Shown here: positions 37,933-46,124 of the stretch, piece by piece
Position numbering within the stretch: the first letter of the stretch is position 1
Layout of the letters: each line of letters starts with the position of its first letter
NCBI GenBank assembly: GCA_019240215.1
Contig: JAFAYQ010000016.1
Span: 62,001 to 126,000, forward strand
Direction: 5' to 3'
DNA from: Actinomycetota bacterium
GTDB taxonomy: Bacteria; Actinomycetota; Actinomycetes; Streptosporangiales; Streptosporangiaceae
Length of the DNA: 64,000 bases
The notes under the pieces: model-generated
What the model saw: the letters and a program-made list of their open reading frames with translations, nothing else
Told to the model about the DNA's origin: nothing
The model's database searches: none
Translations under genes and position numbers: made by a program

Positions 37933-38679
37933 ATGTTTGGACTTCCGGCGGGCGTGACCGCCTGCCTCTTCGACATGGACGGCGTCGTCACCCAGACCGC
38001 GCTGGTGCACGCGGCGGCCTGGAAGGACATGTTCGACAAGTTCCTCCGCCAGCGGGCCGAGCAGACCGGCGAGAAGTTCGTGCCGTTCGACGCCAACAAG
38101 GACTACGGCGATTACGTGGACGGCAAGCCGCGGCTGGACGGCACCCGTTCGTTCCTGGAGTCGCGGGGCATCCACCTTCCCGAGGGCAGCCCCGACGACA
38201 AGTCCGGGACCCCCACCATCAATGGTCTCAGCAACGAGAAGAACGACCTGGTGGTGGAGAAGATCCGCACCGACGGGGTCAAGGTCTACGACGACACGAT
38301 CCGCTACATCAAGGCGGTCCGGGCCGGCGGCCTGCACACCGCGATCGTGTCGTCCAGCGCCAACACCGTCGACGTGCTGAACTCGGCCGGGATCTCCGAC
38401 CTGTTCGACACCCGGGTGGACGCCCAGGTCGCCAAAAAGCAGAACCTGAAGGGCAAGCCGGCCCCGGACATGTTCCTGGCGGCCGCCAAGGCCCTGAACG
38501 TCCCGCCCGGCCAGGCCGTCGTGTTCGAGGATGCCCTGTCCGGCGTCGAGGCCGGGCACGCCGGGCACTTTGCCCTCACCGTCGGGGTTGACCGGGTGGG
38601 GGACGGGCACGGTGACGCGCTCCGCCAGCACGGCGCCGACGTCGTGGTGACCGACGTCGCCAGCCTTCTCGACCAGTAA
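37933..38679 (+). CDS. HAD hydrolase, beta-phosphoglucomutase-like
   Basis: A 248-residue HAD protein with the nucleophile motif CLFDMDGVVTQTALVHAAAW at residues 12-31, an alpha-helical cap, motif II IVSSSANT (Ser), a Lys in NLKGKPAPDMFL and motif III VVFEDALSGVEAG. This is the beta-phosphoglucomutase subfamily, which interconverts beta-glucose-1-P and glucose-6-P. The gene directly downstream is a GH65 phosphorylase that releases beta-glucose-1-phosphate, so the two steps form a pathway. 54 bp separate the genes. Confidence 0.92.
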   Translation: MFGLPAGVTACLFDMDGVVTQTALVHAAAWKDMFDKFLRQRAEQTGEKFVPFDANKDYGDYVDGKPRLDGTRSFLESRGIHLPEGSPDDKSGTPTINGLSNEKNDLVVEKIRTDGVKVYDDTIRYIKAVRAGGLHTAIVSSSANTVDVLNSAGISDLFDTRVDAQVAKKQNLKGKPAPDMFLAAAKALNVPPGQAVVFEDALSGVEAGHAGHFALTVGVDRVGDGHGDALRQHGADVVVTDVASLLDQ

Positions 38680-38733
38680 GCCGGGCCAGTAAGCCTCGAC
38701 CAACAAGCAACGTAGCGAACTGAGGGCGAAAGC

Positions 38734-41085
38734 ATGATCAAGCAGGCCGCATACGGGGTTGAGCCGTGGAGTCTCAAGGAATCCGGGCTCAACATGGACC
38801 TGCTCGCGCAGAGCGAGTCGGTCTTCGCCCTCTCCAACGGGCACATCGGGCTCCGCGGCAATCTGGATGAGGGCGAGCCGCACGGGCTGCCCGGCACCTA
38901 CCTGAACTCGTTCTACGAGCAGCGCCCGCTGCCGTACGCGGAGGCCGGTTACGGCTACCCCGAGTCCGGCCAGACGGTCATCAACGTCACCAACGGCAAG
39001 CTGATCCGGCTGCTGGTCGACGACGAGCCGTTCGACATCCGCTACGGCACCCTGAACTCGCACGACCGGGTGCTCGACCTGCGGGCGGGCACGCTCACCC
39101 GGCACGCGGACTGGACCTCGCCGGCCGGCTCGCGGGTCCGGGTCACCTCGACCCGGATGGTGTCGCTGACCCAGCGGGCCATCGCCGCCATCTCCTACAC
39201 GGTCGAGCCGGTCGAGGGCCAGGTCCGGCTGGTGGCCCAGTCCGAGCTGGTGGCCAACGAGCAGCTGCCGGACAGCGGCCGCGACCCGCGGGCCGCCGCC
39301 GCCCTGGAGCAGCCGCTGGTCAGCGAGGAGTACAGCGCCGACAACGATGGCCAGTGCCGCGCCATCCTGGTGCACAGCACCCGGGTCAGCGGGCTGCGGA
39401 TGGCGGCCGGGATGCTGCACGAGGTCGAGGGCCCGAGCCGGATGTCGATCCACAGCGAGGCCTACCCCGACGTCGGCCGGTCACTGATCGCCTGCGAGGT
39501 GCCGCTGGGTGAGAAGCTGCACATCGTCAAGTACATCGGCTACGGCTGGTCGTCGACCCGGTCCCGGCCCGCCGTGCGCGACCAGGTGGCGGCCGCGCTG
39601 GCGCTGGCCAAGCTGACCGGCTGGGAGCAGCTGCTGGCCGAGCAGCGGGCGTTCCTGGACGACTTCTGGGCCGGGGCCGACGTCGAAGTGCTGGGCGACC
39701 CGGAGATCCAGCAGGCGGTCCGGTTCGCGCTGTTCCAGGTGCTGCAGTCCGGCGTCCGGGCCGAGGGCCGGCCGATCGCGGCCAAGGGGCTGACCGGCCC
39801 CGGCTACGACGGGCACACGTTCTGGGACACCGAGACGTTCGTGCTCCCGGTGCTCAACCTCACCTCCCCGGCGGCGTCGGCCGACGCGCTGCGCTGGCGG
39901 CACACGGTGCTTCCGCTGGCCCGGGAGCGGGCCGAGGACCTCGGCCTCAAGGGCGCCGCGTTCCCGTGGCGGACGATCGACGGCCAGGAGTGCTCCGGCT
40001 ACTGGCCGGCCGGTACGGCCGCGTTCCACATCAACGCCGACATCGCCCGGTCGGTGCTGGACTACGTGAACGCCACCGGCGACGAGAAGTTCGAGCGCGA
40101 GATCGGGGTCGAGATCCTGGTCGAGACGGCCCGGCTGTGGCGCAGCCTCGGCCACCACGACGCCGAGGGCCGGTTCCGCATCGACGGGGTGACCGGGCCC
40201 GACGAGTACAGCGCGATCAAAGACAACAACATCTTCACCAACCTGATGGCCCAGCGGAACCTGGCCGCCGCCGCCGACCTGGCCGAGAAGCACGACGACG
40301 TGGCCGAGCGGCTCGGAGTCTCTACCGAGGAGGCGGCCAGCTGGCGGGACGCCGCCAAGGCGATGATGATCCCCTACGACGAGCGGCTGGGCGTGCACCC
40401 GCAGCACGAGGACTTCACCGAGCACGCGGTGTGGGACTTCGACAACACGCCGGAGGAGAGCTACCCGCTGCTGCTGCACTACCCGTACTTCGACCTGTAC
40501 CGCAAGCAGGTGGTCAAGCAGGCCGACCTGGTGCTGGCCATCCACCTGCGCGGTGACGCCTTCACCGACGAGCAGAAGGCCCGCGACTTCGCCTACTACG
40601 AGCCGATGACGGTCCGGGACTCCTCGCTGTCGGCCTGCACCCAGTCGGTGGTGGCGGCCGAGGTCGGCCAGCTCGAGCTGGCCCATGAGTACCTGGCCGA
40701 AGCGGCCCTGATGGACCTGCGCGACCTGGAACGCAACACCCGCGACGGCATGCACATGGCGTCGCTGGCGGGCGCCTGGATCGCGCTCGTGCAGGGGTTC
40801 GGCGGCATGCGGCAGACGCCGGACGGGCTCACGTTCGCCCCGCGGCTGCCCGACGGCATCTCCCGGCTGACGTTCCACATCCGCTACCGGGGCCGCACGT
40901 TCCGGGTCCGGGTGACCCGGCACGAGGCCACCTACGAGCTGCTGGAAGGCGAGGAGCTGGCGATCACCCACTTCGGTGAGAAGGTGACGCTGGGCGGCAA
41001 GGCCACCCGCCAGAAGATCCCCTCCATCACCGAGGGACCCCGCCCCAAGCAGCCCAAGGGCCGCGAGCCGATCACCCACCGGTAA
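38734..41085 (+). CDS. GH65 disaccharide phosphorylase (trehalose/maltose/kojibiose type)
   Basis: A 783-residue inverting phosphorylase. The N-terminal beta-sandwich starts AAYGVEPWSLKESGLNMDLL and contains ESVFALSNGHIGLRGN. The (alpha/alpha)6 barrel has GHTFWDTETFVLPVL and GVTGPDEYSAIKDNN, with the general acid Glu491. Phosphate attack on an alpha-glucoside yields beta-glucose-1-phosphate, which the upstream HAD enzyme can convert. Which disaccharide is cleaved cannot be fixed by eye; trehalose or maltose are the usual substrates in actinobacteria. ATG 38734. Convergent with the response regulator gene. Confidence 0.92.
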   Translation: MIKQAAYGVEPWSLKESGLNMDLLAQSESVFALSNGHIGLRGNLDEGEPHGLPGTYLNSFYEQRPLPYAEAGYGYPESGQTVINVTNGKLIRLLVDDEPFDIRYGTLNSHDRVLDLRAGTLTRHADWTSPAGSRVRVTSTRMVSLTQRAIAAISYTVEPVEGQVRLVAQSELVANEQLPDSGRDPRAAAALEQPLVSEEYSADNDGQCRAILVHSTRVSGLRMAAGMLHEVEGPSRMSIHSEAYPDVGRSLIACEVPLGEKLHIVKYIGYGWSSTRSRPAVRDQVAAALALAKLTGWEQLLAEQRAFLDDFWAGADVEVLGDPEIQQAVRFALFQVLQSGVRAEGRPIAAKGLTGPGYDGHTFWDTETFVLPVLNLTSPAASADALRWRHTVLPLARERAEDLGLKGAAFPWRTIDGQECSGYWPAGTAAFHINADIARSVLDYVNATGDEKFEREIGVEILVETARLWRSLGHHDAEGRFRIDGVTGPDEYSAIKDNNIFTNLMAQRNLAAAADLAEKHDDVAERLGVSTEEAASWRDAAKAMMIPYDERLGVHPQHEDFTEHAVWDFDNTPEESYPLLLHYPYFDLYRKQVVKQADLVLAIHLRGDAFTDEQKARDFAYYEPMTVRDSSLSACTQSVVAAEVGQLELAHEYLAEAALMDLRDLERNTRDGMHMASLAGAWIALVQGFGGMRQTPDGLTFAPRLPDGISRLTFHIRYRGRTFRVRVTRHEATYELLEGEELAITHFGEKVTLGGKATRQKIPSITEGPRPKQPKGREPITHR

Positions 41086-41115
41086 CCGCCGGGACCTGGC
41101 CCGGAACCGCAAGGC

Positions 41116-41784
41116 CTAGTCCACGTCGCCCAGGCCGTGCCGGTAGGCGTACTGGACGGCGTGGGCGCGGTCGCGGGCACCGGTCTTGGTGAAGATGTTG
41201 TTGATGTGGGTCTTCACCGTGGACGGGCTGACGGTGAGCGTGGCCGCGATCTCGGCGTTGGTGCGCCCGGTGGCGATGAGCGCCAGCACCTCGGCTTCGC
41301 GGGCGGTCAGCCCGTCCGGTAGTGGCCGCGACGGGGCCGCTCCGGGGGCCCGTCCGGTGGCGGCGACCAGGCGGGCGTGGACGGCCGGGTCGAGGATCGC
41401 CTGGCCTTCGGCCGCCGCCTGCAGGGCGCGGCCGATCTGCTCCCGGCCGGCGTCCTTGGTGAGGTAGCCGAGGGCGCCGGCCCGCAACGCGGCCAGGATC
41501 GACTCGTCGTCGGCGTAGGTGGTGAGCACGACCACGGCGGTGCCCGGGTGGGCGGCCAGGATGCGGCGGGTCGCCTCCACCCCGTCGATGCGGGGCATCC
41601 GCAGGTCCATCAGCACGACCTGGGGCCGGTACCGGCTGACCAGCGCCACCGCCTGCTCGCCGTCGGCGGCGGCCCCGACCACCTCCACCCCCGGCAGCAC
41701 GCTCAGCGAGGTCACCAGGCCCTCGCGCACCACCCGCTGGTCGTCGGCGACCACGACCCGCACGGTGTCGCCCTTTTCGTTCAT
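41116..41784 (-). CDS. NarL/LuxR-type response regulator (module 1)
   Basis: 222 residues. Receiver domain with acidic pocket DDQ, phospho-acceptor Asp in VVLMDLRMPRIDGVEATR, Thr in VVLTTYADDES and Lys in GYLTKDAG. C-terminal LuxR HTH: LTAREAEVLALIATGRTNAEIAATLTVSPSTVKTHINNIFTKTG. ATG 41784 overlaps the stop of its kinase (ATGA), so the pair is coupled. It is closely similar to the module 2 regulator at 43945-44658. It probably acts at the dyads upstream of the two modules (inference). Confidence 0.94.
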   Translation of the reverse strand: MNEKGDTVRVVVADDQRVVREGLVTSLSVLPGVEVVGAAADGEQAVALVSRYRPQVVLMDLRMPRIDGVEATRRILAAHPGTAVVVLTTYADDESILAALRAGALGYLTKDAGREQIGRALQAAAEGQAILDPAVHARLVAATGRAPGAAPSRPLPDGLTAREAEVLALIATGRTNAEIAATLTVSPSTVKTHINNIFTKTGARDRAHAVQYAYRHGLGDVD

Positions 41785-42947
41785 CCCGGCACGCTCAGCT
41801 CGACCACCCACCCGTTCCCGTCCGGCCCGGCCTTCAGTGTCCCGCCTTGCAGCTCGGCCCGCTCGGTCAGGCCGTTCAGACCGTAGCCGCCGCCGGTCGC
41901 CGCCAGCGACTCAACCGGGCCAGCGGCCGGGTCCGCCACCGGCGGGCCGTTGGCGACCCGCAGGCCGACCGTCTCGGCCCCGAAGGAAAGGGTCATCCCG
42001 ACGGGGGCGCCGGGAGCGTGCTTGCGGGCGTTGGCCAGCGCTTCCTGCGCGGTCCGGTAGACGGTGAGGCTGGCCTCGGGGGACAGCCGCCGCGGGGTGC
42101 CGTCGATCTCGTAGCGGACCGGCCCGGGCTGGCCGTCGCTGGCCGCCAGCGAGTCCAGTCCCCGCGGCAGGTCGACCGGATCGGCCCGCAGGGCGGCGAT
42201 CGCCTGCCGGGTTTCCTTCAGGCCCTCGACCGCCAGCCGCCGCGCGCCGACGACCAGCTTGCGCCCGCCCTCCGGGTCGGCGCCGTCGCCGAGCAGGGCG
42301 TCGGCCGCGTCGAGCTGGACGACCAGGCCGCCCAGGGTGTGCGCGAGGATGTCGTGGATCTCCCGGGCGATGCGGGCGCGTTCGTCCAGCACCTGCGCGC
42401 GGATGTGCTCCTGCTCGGCCCGCAGGGTCTGGATCGCGGTCAGCTCGGCCTGCTCGGCCCGCAGCCGGTACTGGCTGCGCCACAGCCCGGCCGCCAGCCC
42501 GCCGACCACCGCCAGGCAGGACCCGGGCAGGGAGAAGCCGTGGGTGGTGACGATCAGCCGGCCGACCCCCAGCGTGATCAGCCCGCAGGCCGCCACCGCC
42601 GCCCCGTCCAGCAGCGGGAACGCGCTCCCGGCGAGGATGCCGATCGGCAGCGGCAGCGCGGTGGCGGTGGTGCTGGGGCTGATCTGGGCGGCCAGGCAGG
42701 CCCCGACCATCCCGGCCAGCAGGACCGGCCCCGCGACCAGCCGGCTGACTCGCGGCGGCGACAGCCAGCCGGTCCACACCAGGCCGGCCGCCAGGCTGGC
42801 CACCGCCAGGACCAGGTGGCGGCCGCTCAACCCGGGCGCGGGCTGGCCGAGCCAGATGTCGGCCAGGGTCAGCCCGGCCAGGCCCGCGCGGGTCAGCCAC
42901 ATCCACCGGCGCCAGTCCGGCCAGCGTTCCAGGGTTCCCGTGTTCAC
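41781..42947 (-). CDS. Sensor histidine kinase, HisKA_3 type (module 1)
   Basis: 388 residues. The N-terminal about 160 residues hold roughly five or six membrane segments with little extracytoplasmic sequence, so the signal is probably sensed in or at the membrane. The dimerisation/phosphorylation helix is RIAREIHDILAHTLGGLVVQ, with the His in REIHD. The HATPase region has AQEALANARKHAPGA (N box) and GGGYGLNGLTERAELQGG (G box). It phosphorylates the overlapping response regulator. Preceded by the small repeat-tailed protein gene. Confidence 0.92.
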   Translation of the reverse strand: MNTGTLERWPDWRRWMWLTRAGLAGLTLADIWLGQPAPGLSGRHLVLAVASLAAGLVWTGWLSPPRVSRLVAGPVLLAGMVGACLAAQISPSTTATALPLPIGILAGSAFPLLDGAAVAACGLITLGVGRLIVTTHGFSLPGSCLAVVGGLAAGLWRSQYRLRAEQAELTAIQTLRAEQEHIRAQVLDERARIAREIHDILAHTLGGLVVQLDAADALLGDGADPEGGRKLVVGARRLAVEGLKETRQAIAALRADPVDLPRGLDSLAASDGQPGPVRYEIDGTPRRLSPEASLTVYRTAQEALANARKHAPGAPVGMTLSFGAETVGLRVANGPPVADPAAGPVESLAATGGGYGLNGLTERAELQGGTLKAGPDGNGWVVELSVPG

Positions 42948-42974
42948 CAGCTTCTGCCTTCGGTGGTTATCGCC

Positions 42975-43178
42975 TCAACGGTAACGCCGGGACGACCGCC
43001 GGTCCGGCTGGCGGCCCGGCTGGCGGTACGGCTGGCGATCCGGCTGGCGGTACGGCTGGCGGTGCCCCAGCGTCCGGGCGAGGCCGCCCTTGATGAGCTT
43101 GCGGCCGGCGATGACGACGGCGATCGCCACTCCCGACGGCAGGCCCAGGTGCTGCAGCAGATGGATCAGGGTGATCAT
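42975..43178 (-). CDS. Small protein with hydrophobic N-terminus and RQPY/D repeats (module 1)
   Basis: A 67-residue protein. ATG 43178 has GGAGG six bases upstream (43185-43189), which supports translation. Residues 1-30 (MITLIHLLQHLGLPSGVAIA, VVIAGRKLI) could form a membrane helix. The rest is basic with 4-residue repeats RQPY-RQPD-RQPY-RQPG-RQPD encoded by a 12-bp tandem repeat. It lies between the membrane protein and kinase genes of module 1 and has no counterpart in module 2. The family is not recognised. Confidence 0.6.
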   Translation of the reverse strand: MITLIHLLQHLGLPSGVAIAVVIAGRKLIKGGLARTLGHRQPYRQPDRQPYRQPGRQPDRRSSRRYR

Positions 43179-43189
43179 GTCGCGCCTCC

Positions 43190-43753
43190 CTAGCGGATGC
43201 TGCTGGTGGCCATGGGCGGGGCGACGGCCCGGTCGGCGGCCCGGCGGCCGGCGGCCCGGCCGCGGATCCCGAGCAGCGCGCTGCGGGCCAGCGCCATCGC
43301 GATGGCCATGAAGATCAGCACGTCGGTCAGCCCGTTCCCGCTCAGCTGGTGGGCCTGCAGGAACTGGCCCAGCGCGGCCGGGAACCAGTGGCTGGCCCCG
43401 TAGATGAACAGCAGCCGGCTGCCGAAGATCACCACCCAGAACGCGGCGTAGCCGAACCCGGCCCGGCTGAACGCCCGGTCGCGCGGGCCCTTCCGGCTCT
43501 TGACCGGGCCGTACCCGACCGAGACGAAAAGGTGGGCGGCCAGGCCGAGCAGCACCCCGGCTCCGACCCCGGCCGCCATCAGGGCCAGGTTGTGACGGCT
43601 GGTGGGGACCGCATCGAGGAACAGCGGGCAGATGGCGACGGCCGTGAGCAGCGGGCGCAGGACCCGGATCCAGCCGATTTTGCGGCGGCCCAGGTCGGCT
43701 TCCAGCACCACGGCGAGGACGGTCAGGTTGAGAATCCAGACGCTGGCTGGCAT
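43190..43753 (-). CDS. Five-helix membrane protein heading module 1
   Basis: 187 residues. ATG 43753 has AAGGAG upstream. About five membrane helices are predicted (WILNLTVLAVVLEADLGRRK; the region after RVLRPLLTA; LALMAAGVGAGVLLGLAAHL; GFGYAAFWVVIFGSRLLFIY; LTDVLIFMAIAMALARSALL). It is paralogous to the membrane protein at 46125-46973, sharing LEADLGRRKIG/LESDLGRKKVG, RVLRP, VGYAAxW and the end LIFMAIAMALxRS. I do not recognise a named family. Its constant place before a kinase suggests a sensory accessory subunit or a target of the system. Confidence 0.8.
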   Translation of the reverse strand: MPASVWILNLTVLAVVLEADLGRRKIGWIRVLRPLLTAVAICPLFLDAVPTSRHNLALMAAGVGAGVLLGLAAHLFVSVGYGPVKSRKGPRDRAFSRAGFGYAAFWVVIFGSRLLFIYGASHWFPAALGQFLQAHQLSGNGLTDVLIFMAIAMALARSALLGIRGRAAGRRAADRAVAPPMATSSIR

Positions 43754-43827
43754 GACGTCTCCTTGCGGTGAGAACTTAAGACGTCTTCCAGCTTCGTGAT
43801 CCGGGCGCCCAGCCACATCGGGCCACG

Positions 43828-43878
43828 GGTGGGTCATCGGATGGAGACGGGTGGAGATTCACGGCCTCTTCTCCACCC
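43828..43878 (-). promoter_or_regulatory. Conserved dyad region upstream of module 1
   Basis: Read on the minus strand: GGGTGGAGA (43878-43870), 12 nt, TCTCCACCC (43857-43849), then TGACCCACC (43836-43828), about 75 bp before the ATG at 43753. The same three blocks occur before module 2. The inverted repeat fits a dimeric NarL-type response regulator. Confidence 0.6.
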
Positions 43879-43944
43879 CGGTGGAGCTGGGGCTCAGCCC
43901 GGGCCCGGCCCGCTGGGGCCCGGCCCGCTGGGGCTCGGCCCGCG

Positions 43945-44658
43945 CTAGCTCGGGCCCAGCCCGATGCGGTGGGCGTAGAGGATCGCCTGGGCCCGGTCGC
44001 GGCTGCCGGTCTTGGCGAAGATCTGGTTGATGTGGGTCTTGACCGTCGACCGGCTGACGAACAGCTGGCTGGCGATCTCGGCGTTGGACAGGCCCTGGGC
44101 GATCAGCGCCAGCACCTCGCCCTCGCGTTCGGTCAGCCCGTCCGGCAATGCGCCCGGGGCCCCAGCAGCCCCACGCGCCCCAGCAGCCCCACGCGCCCCT
44201 TCGGCCCCAGGGGCCCCTTCGGCCCCAAGGCGGCCGGCCGCCAGCACCAGCCGGGCGGTGGCGGCCGCGTCCAGCACCGACTGCCCGGCCACGGCCGCCT
44301 CCAGCGCCCGGCGGATGTCGTCCGGGCTGGCGTTCTTGGTCAGGAACCCGGCCGCCCCGGCCTGCAGCGCGGCCAGGATCGACTCGTCGTCGGTGTAGGT
44401 GGTGAGCACCACCACGGCGGTGCCCGGGCGGCTGGCCCGCAGCTCGCGGGTGGCCTCGACCCCGTCTGTTCCCGGCATCCGCAGGTCCATCAGCACCACG
44501 TCGGCGTCGTGCTCGGTGGCCAGCGCGACCGCCGCCGCCCCGTCCTCGGCCGCCCCCACCACCTGGACGCCGTCCATCGCGCCGAGGATCGTCACCAGCC
44601 CGTGCCGTACCACCCGCTGGTCGTCGGCGATGACCACCCGGAGCGGCGTGTCAGCCAC
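43945..44658 (-). CDS. NarL/LuxR-type response regulator (module 2)
   Basis: 237 residues, GTG start 3 bp after the kinase stop. Receiver: VVIADDQRVVRHGL, DVVLMDLRMPGTDGVEATR (phospho-Asp), VVLTTYTDDES, GFLTKNAS. LuxR HTH: LTEREGEVLALIAQGLSNAEIASQLF then SRSTVKTHINQIFAKTG. Between the domains lies an unusual linker of G-x-x triplets (GAEGAPGAEGARGAAGARGA, continuing GAPGA) that is absent from the module 1 copy. Paralogue of 41116-41784. Confidence 0.93.
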   Translation of the reverse strand: MADTPLRVVIADDQRVVRHGLVTILGAMDGVQVVGAAEDGAAAVALATEHDADVVLMDLRMPGTDGVEATRELRASRPGTAVVVLTTYTDDESILAALQAGAAGFLTKNASPDDIRRALEAAVAGQSVLDAAATARLVLAAGRLGAEGAPGAEGARGAAGARGAAGAPGALPDGLTEREGEVLALIAQGLSNAEIASQLFVSRSTVKTHINQIFAKTGSRDRAQAILYAHRIGLGPS

Positions 44659-44661
44659 TGG

Positions 44662-46077
44662 TCAGCCCGGGATCCGGGCGGTGACCTGCCAGCCGCCGCT
44701 GCCCGAACCGTCGGAGCCGTCCGAGCTGGCCGAGCCGTCGGGGCTGCCCGAGCCCACGGACCCCACCAGCCCCACGGGCCCCACCAGCCCCATGGGCCCC
44801 ATTGGCCCCACAGGCCCCATCGGGCCCGCTTCGCACTCGCCACCCGCCAGCCGCACCCGCTCGCGCATCCCGGCCAGGCCGTAACCCCCGCCCGAGCGCC
44901 CGACCCGGCTGCGGGCGCTTGGTGCTGCCGCCTCGTTGCGCACCGCCACGCTCACCTCCCCGGACCCGAAGCTGAGGGTGATCGTAGCGGGCGCGCCGGG
45001 GGCGTGCTTGGCCGCGTTGGTCAGCGCCTCCTGCGCCACCCGGTACAGGGCCAGCGCGGCCTCGGCCCGGACCGGGCGCGGCGTCCCGGTCACCTCGACC
45101 GCCGCCCGGTGCTGGGATCCGAGCTTTTCGATCTGCTGGTCCAGCGGCGTGCTGTCGTCCCGCAGCGCCCGCACCGCCTGCCGGGCCTCGTCCAGGCCCT
45201 CGCCGACCAGCTCGTGACTGCGGGCGATCTCGGCCCGCAGCGCGTCCCGCCGGGCCCCGGTCCGGACCAGCGTGTCCAGCGCGGTGAGCTGGATCGAGAG
45301 CGCGCCCAGGGTGTGCGCGAGCACGTCATGCAGCTCGCGGCCGAGCCGGTTGCGCTCGCCGACCAGCTCGGCCTCGTGCCGGATGACCTCGGCCCGCTGG
45401 CGGGCGGTGGCGATCAGCGTCTGCTGGCGGGCCCGCTCCACCATCTGGCGGCGGCCGGTCGCCCCGACCAGCCCGGCCAGTGCGACCACCACGACCGAGA
45501 CCAGCCGCCCGGGCAGCGCGTCCCGGACCCCGGCCGCCACCGCGAACGCGGCCGGGGCGGCCGCCGCCAGCGTCACCGCCAGCGGCAGGTCGAACGCGAT
45601 GGCGGCCGCCCCCGAGCCGACGCCGACGAAGATCAGCCCGGCCGATCCCGAGCTGGCCAGTACCCCGCCGGTCGCCGCCAGCACGGCCGAGGCGACCAGC
45701 AGGGCGGCCCGGCTCGGTGCGTGCAGGCCCGGGCGGGCGGGCGCGGCCGCGTCGGCCGCCAGCCACACCAGCCAGCTCAGCCCGGCCACGACCAGGCTGA
45801 TCAGCGTGGCCAGGGCCGCCCCGGACGAGCCGAGCGGGATGGTGTTGGCCACGTAGTACAGCGACCCGCCCAGGCCCGCCAGGCTGACCAGGGCCCGGAG
45901 GCCGCGGTGGGGGATCAGCCCGCTGAACCCGATACCGATGTTGACCGGCACCTCGGAACCGGGCGCCCCGGAACCGGGCGCGGCGACCCTCCGCCAGAGG
46001 TTCTGCCACGTCCGGTCCGGGCCGCTGGGAGCGCCGCTGGAACCGCTGCTGGGAGCGGGCTGTCCGGTGATGTCCAT
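44662..46077 (-). CDS. Sensor histidine kinase, HisKA_3 type (module 2)
   Basis: 471 residues from ATG 46077 (GGGAAG just upstream; an earlier in-frame ATG at 46149 would overlap the preceding gene). A Ser/Pro/Gly-rich N-terminus is followed by about six to eight membrane segments (to about residue 200). Phosphorylation helix: RNRLGRELHDVLAHTLGALS. HATPase: AQEALTNAAKHAPGAP (N box), GGGYGLAGMRERVRLAGG (G box). Inside the last part of the ATPase domain, after GGECEAG, about 45 residues of collagen-like PMGPVGPMGPMGLVGPVGLV and Ser/Gly/Asp repeats are inserted before the final strand WQVTARIPG. Confidence 0.9.
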   Translation of the reverse strand: MDITGQPAPSSGSSGAPSGPDRTWQNLWRRVAAPGSGAPGSEVPVNIGIGFSGLIPHRGLRALVSLAGLGGSLYYVANTIPLGSSGAALATLISLVVAGLSWLVWLAADAAAPARPGLHAPSRAALLVASAVLAATGGVLASSGSAGLIFVGVGSGAAAIAFDLPLAVTLAAAAPAAFAVAAGVRDALPGRLVSVVVVALAGLVGATGRRQMVERARQQTLIATARQRAEVIRHEAELVGERNRLGRELHDVLAHTLGALSIQLTALDTLVRTGARRDALRAEIARSHELVGEGLDEARQAVRALRDDSTPLDQQIEKLGSQHRAAVEVTGTPRPVRAEAALALYRVAQEALTNAAKHAPGAPATITLSFGSGEVSVAVRNEAAAPSARSRVGRSGGGYGLAGMRERVRLAGGECEAGPMGPVGPMGPMGLVGPVGLVGSVGSGSPDGSASSDGSDGSGSGGWQVTARIPG

Positions 46078-46124
46078 CAGCTTCCCATTATCGGCGGCCG
46101 GGGCCGCCGGCCCGCGATCTGGGA

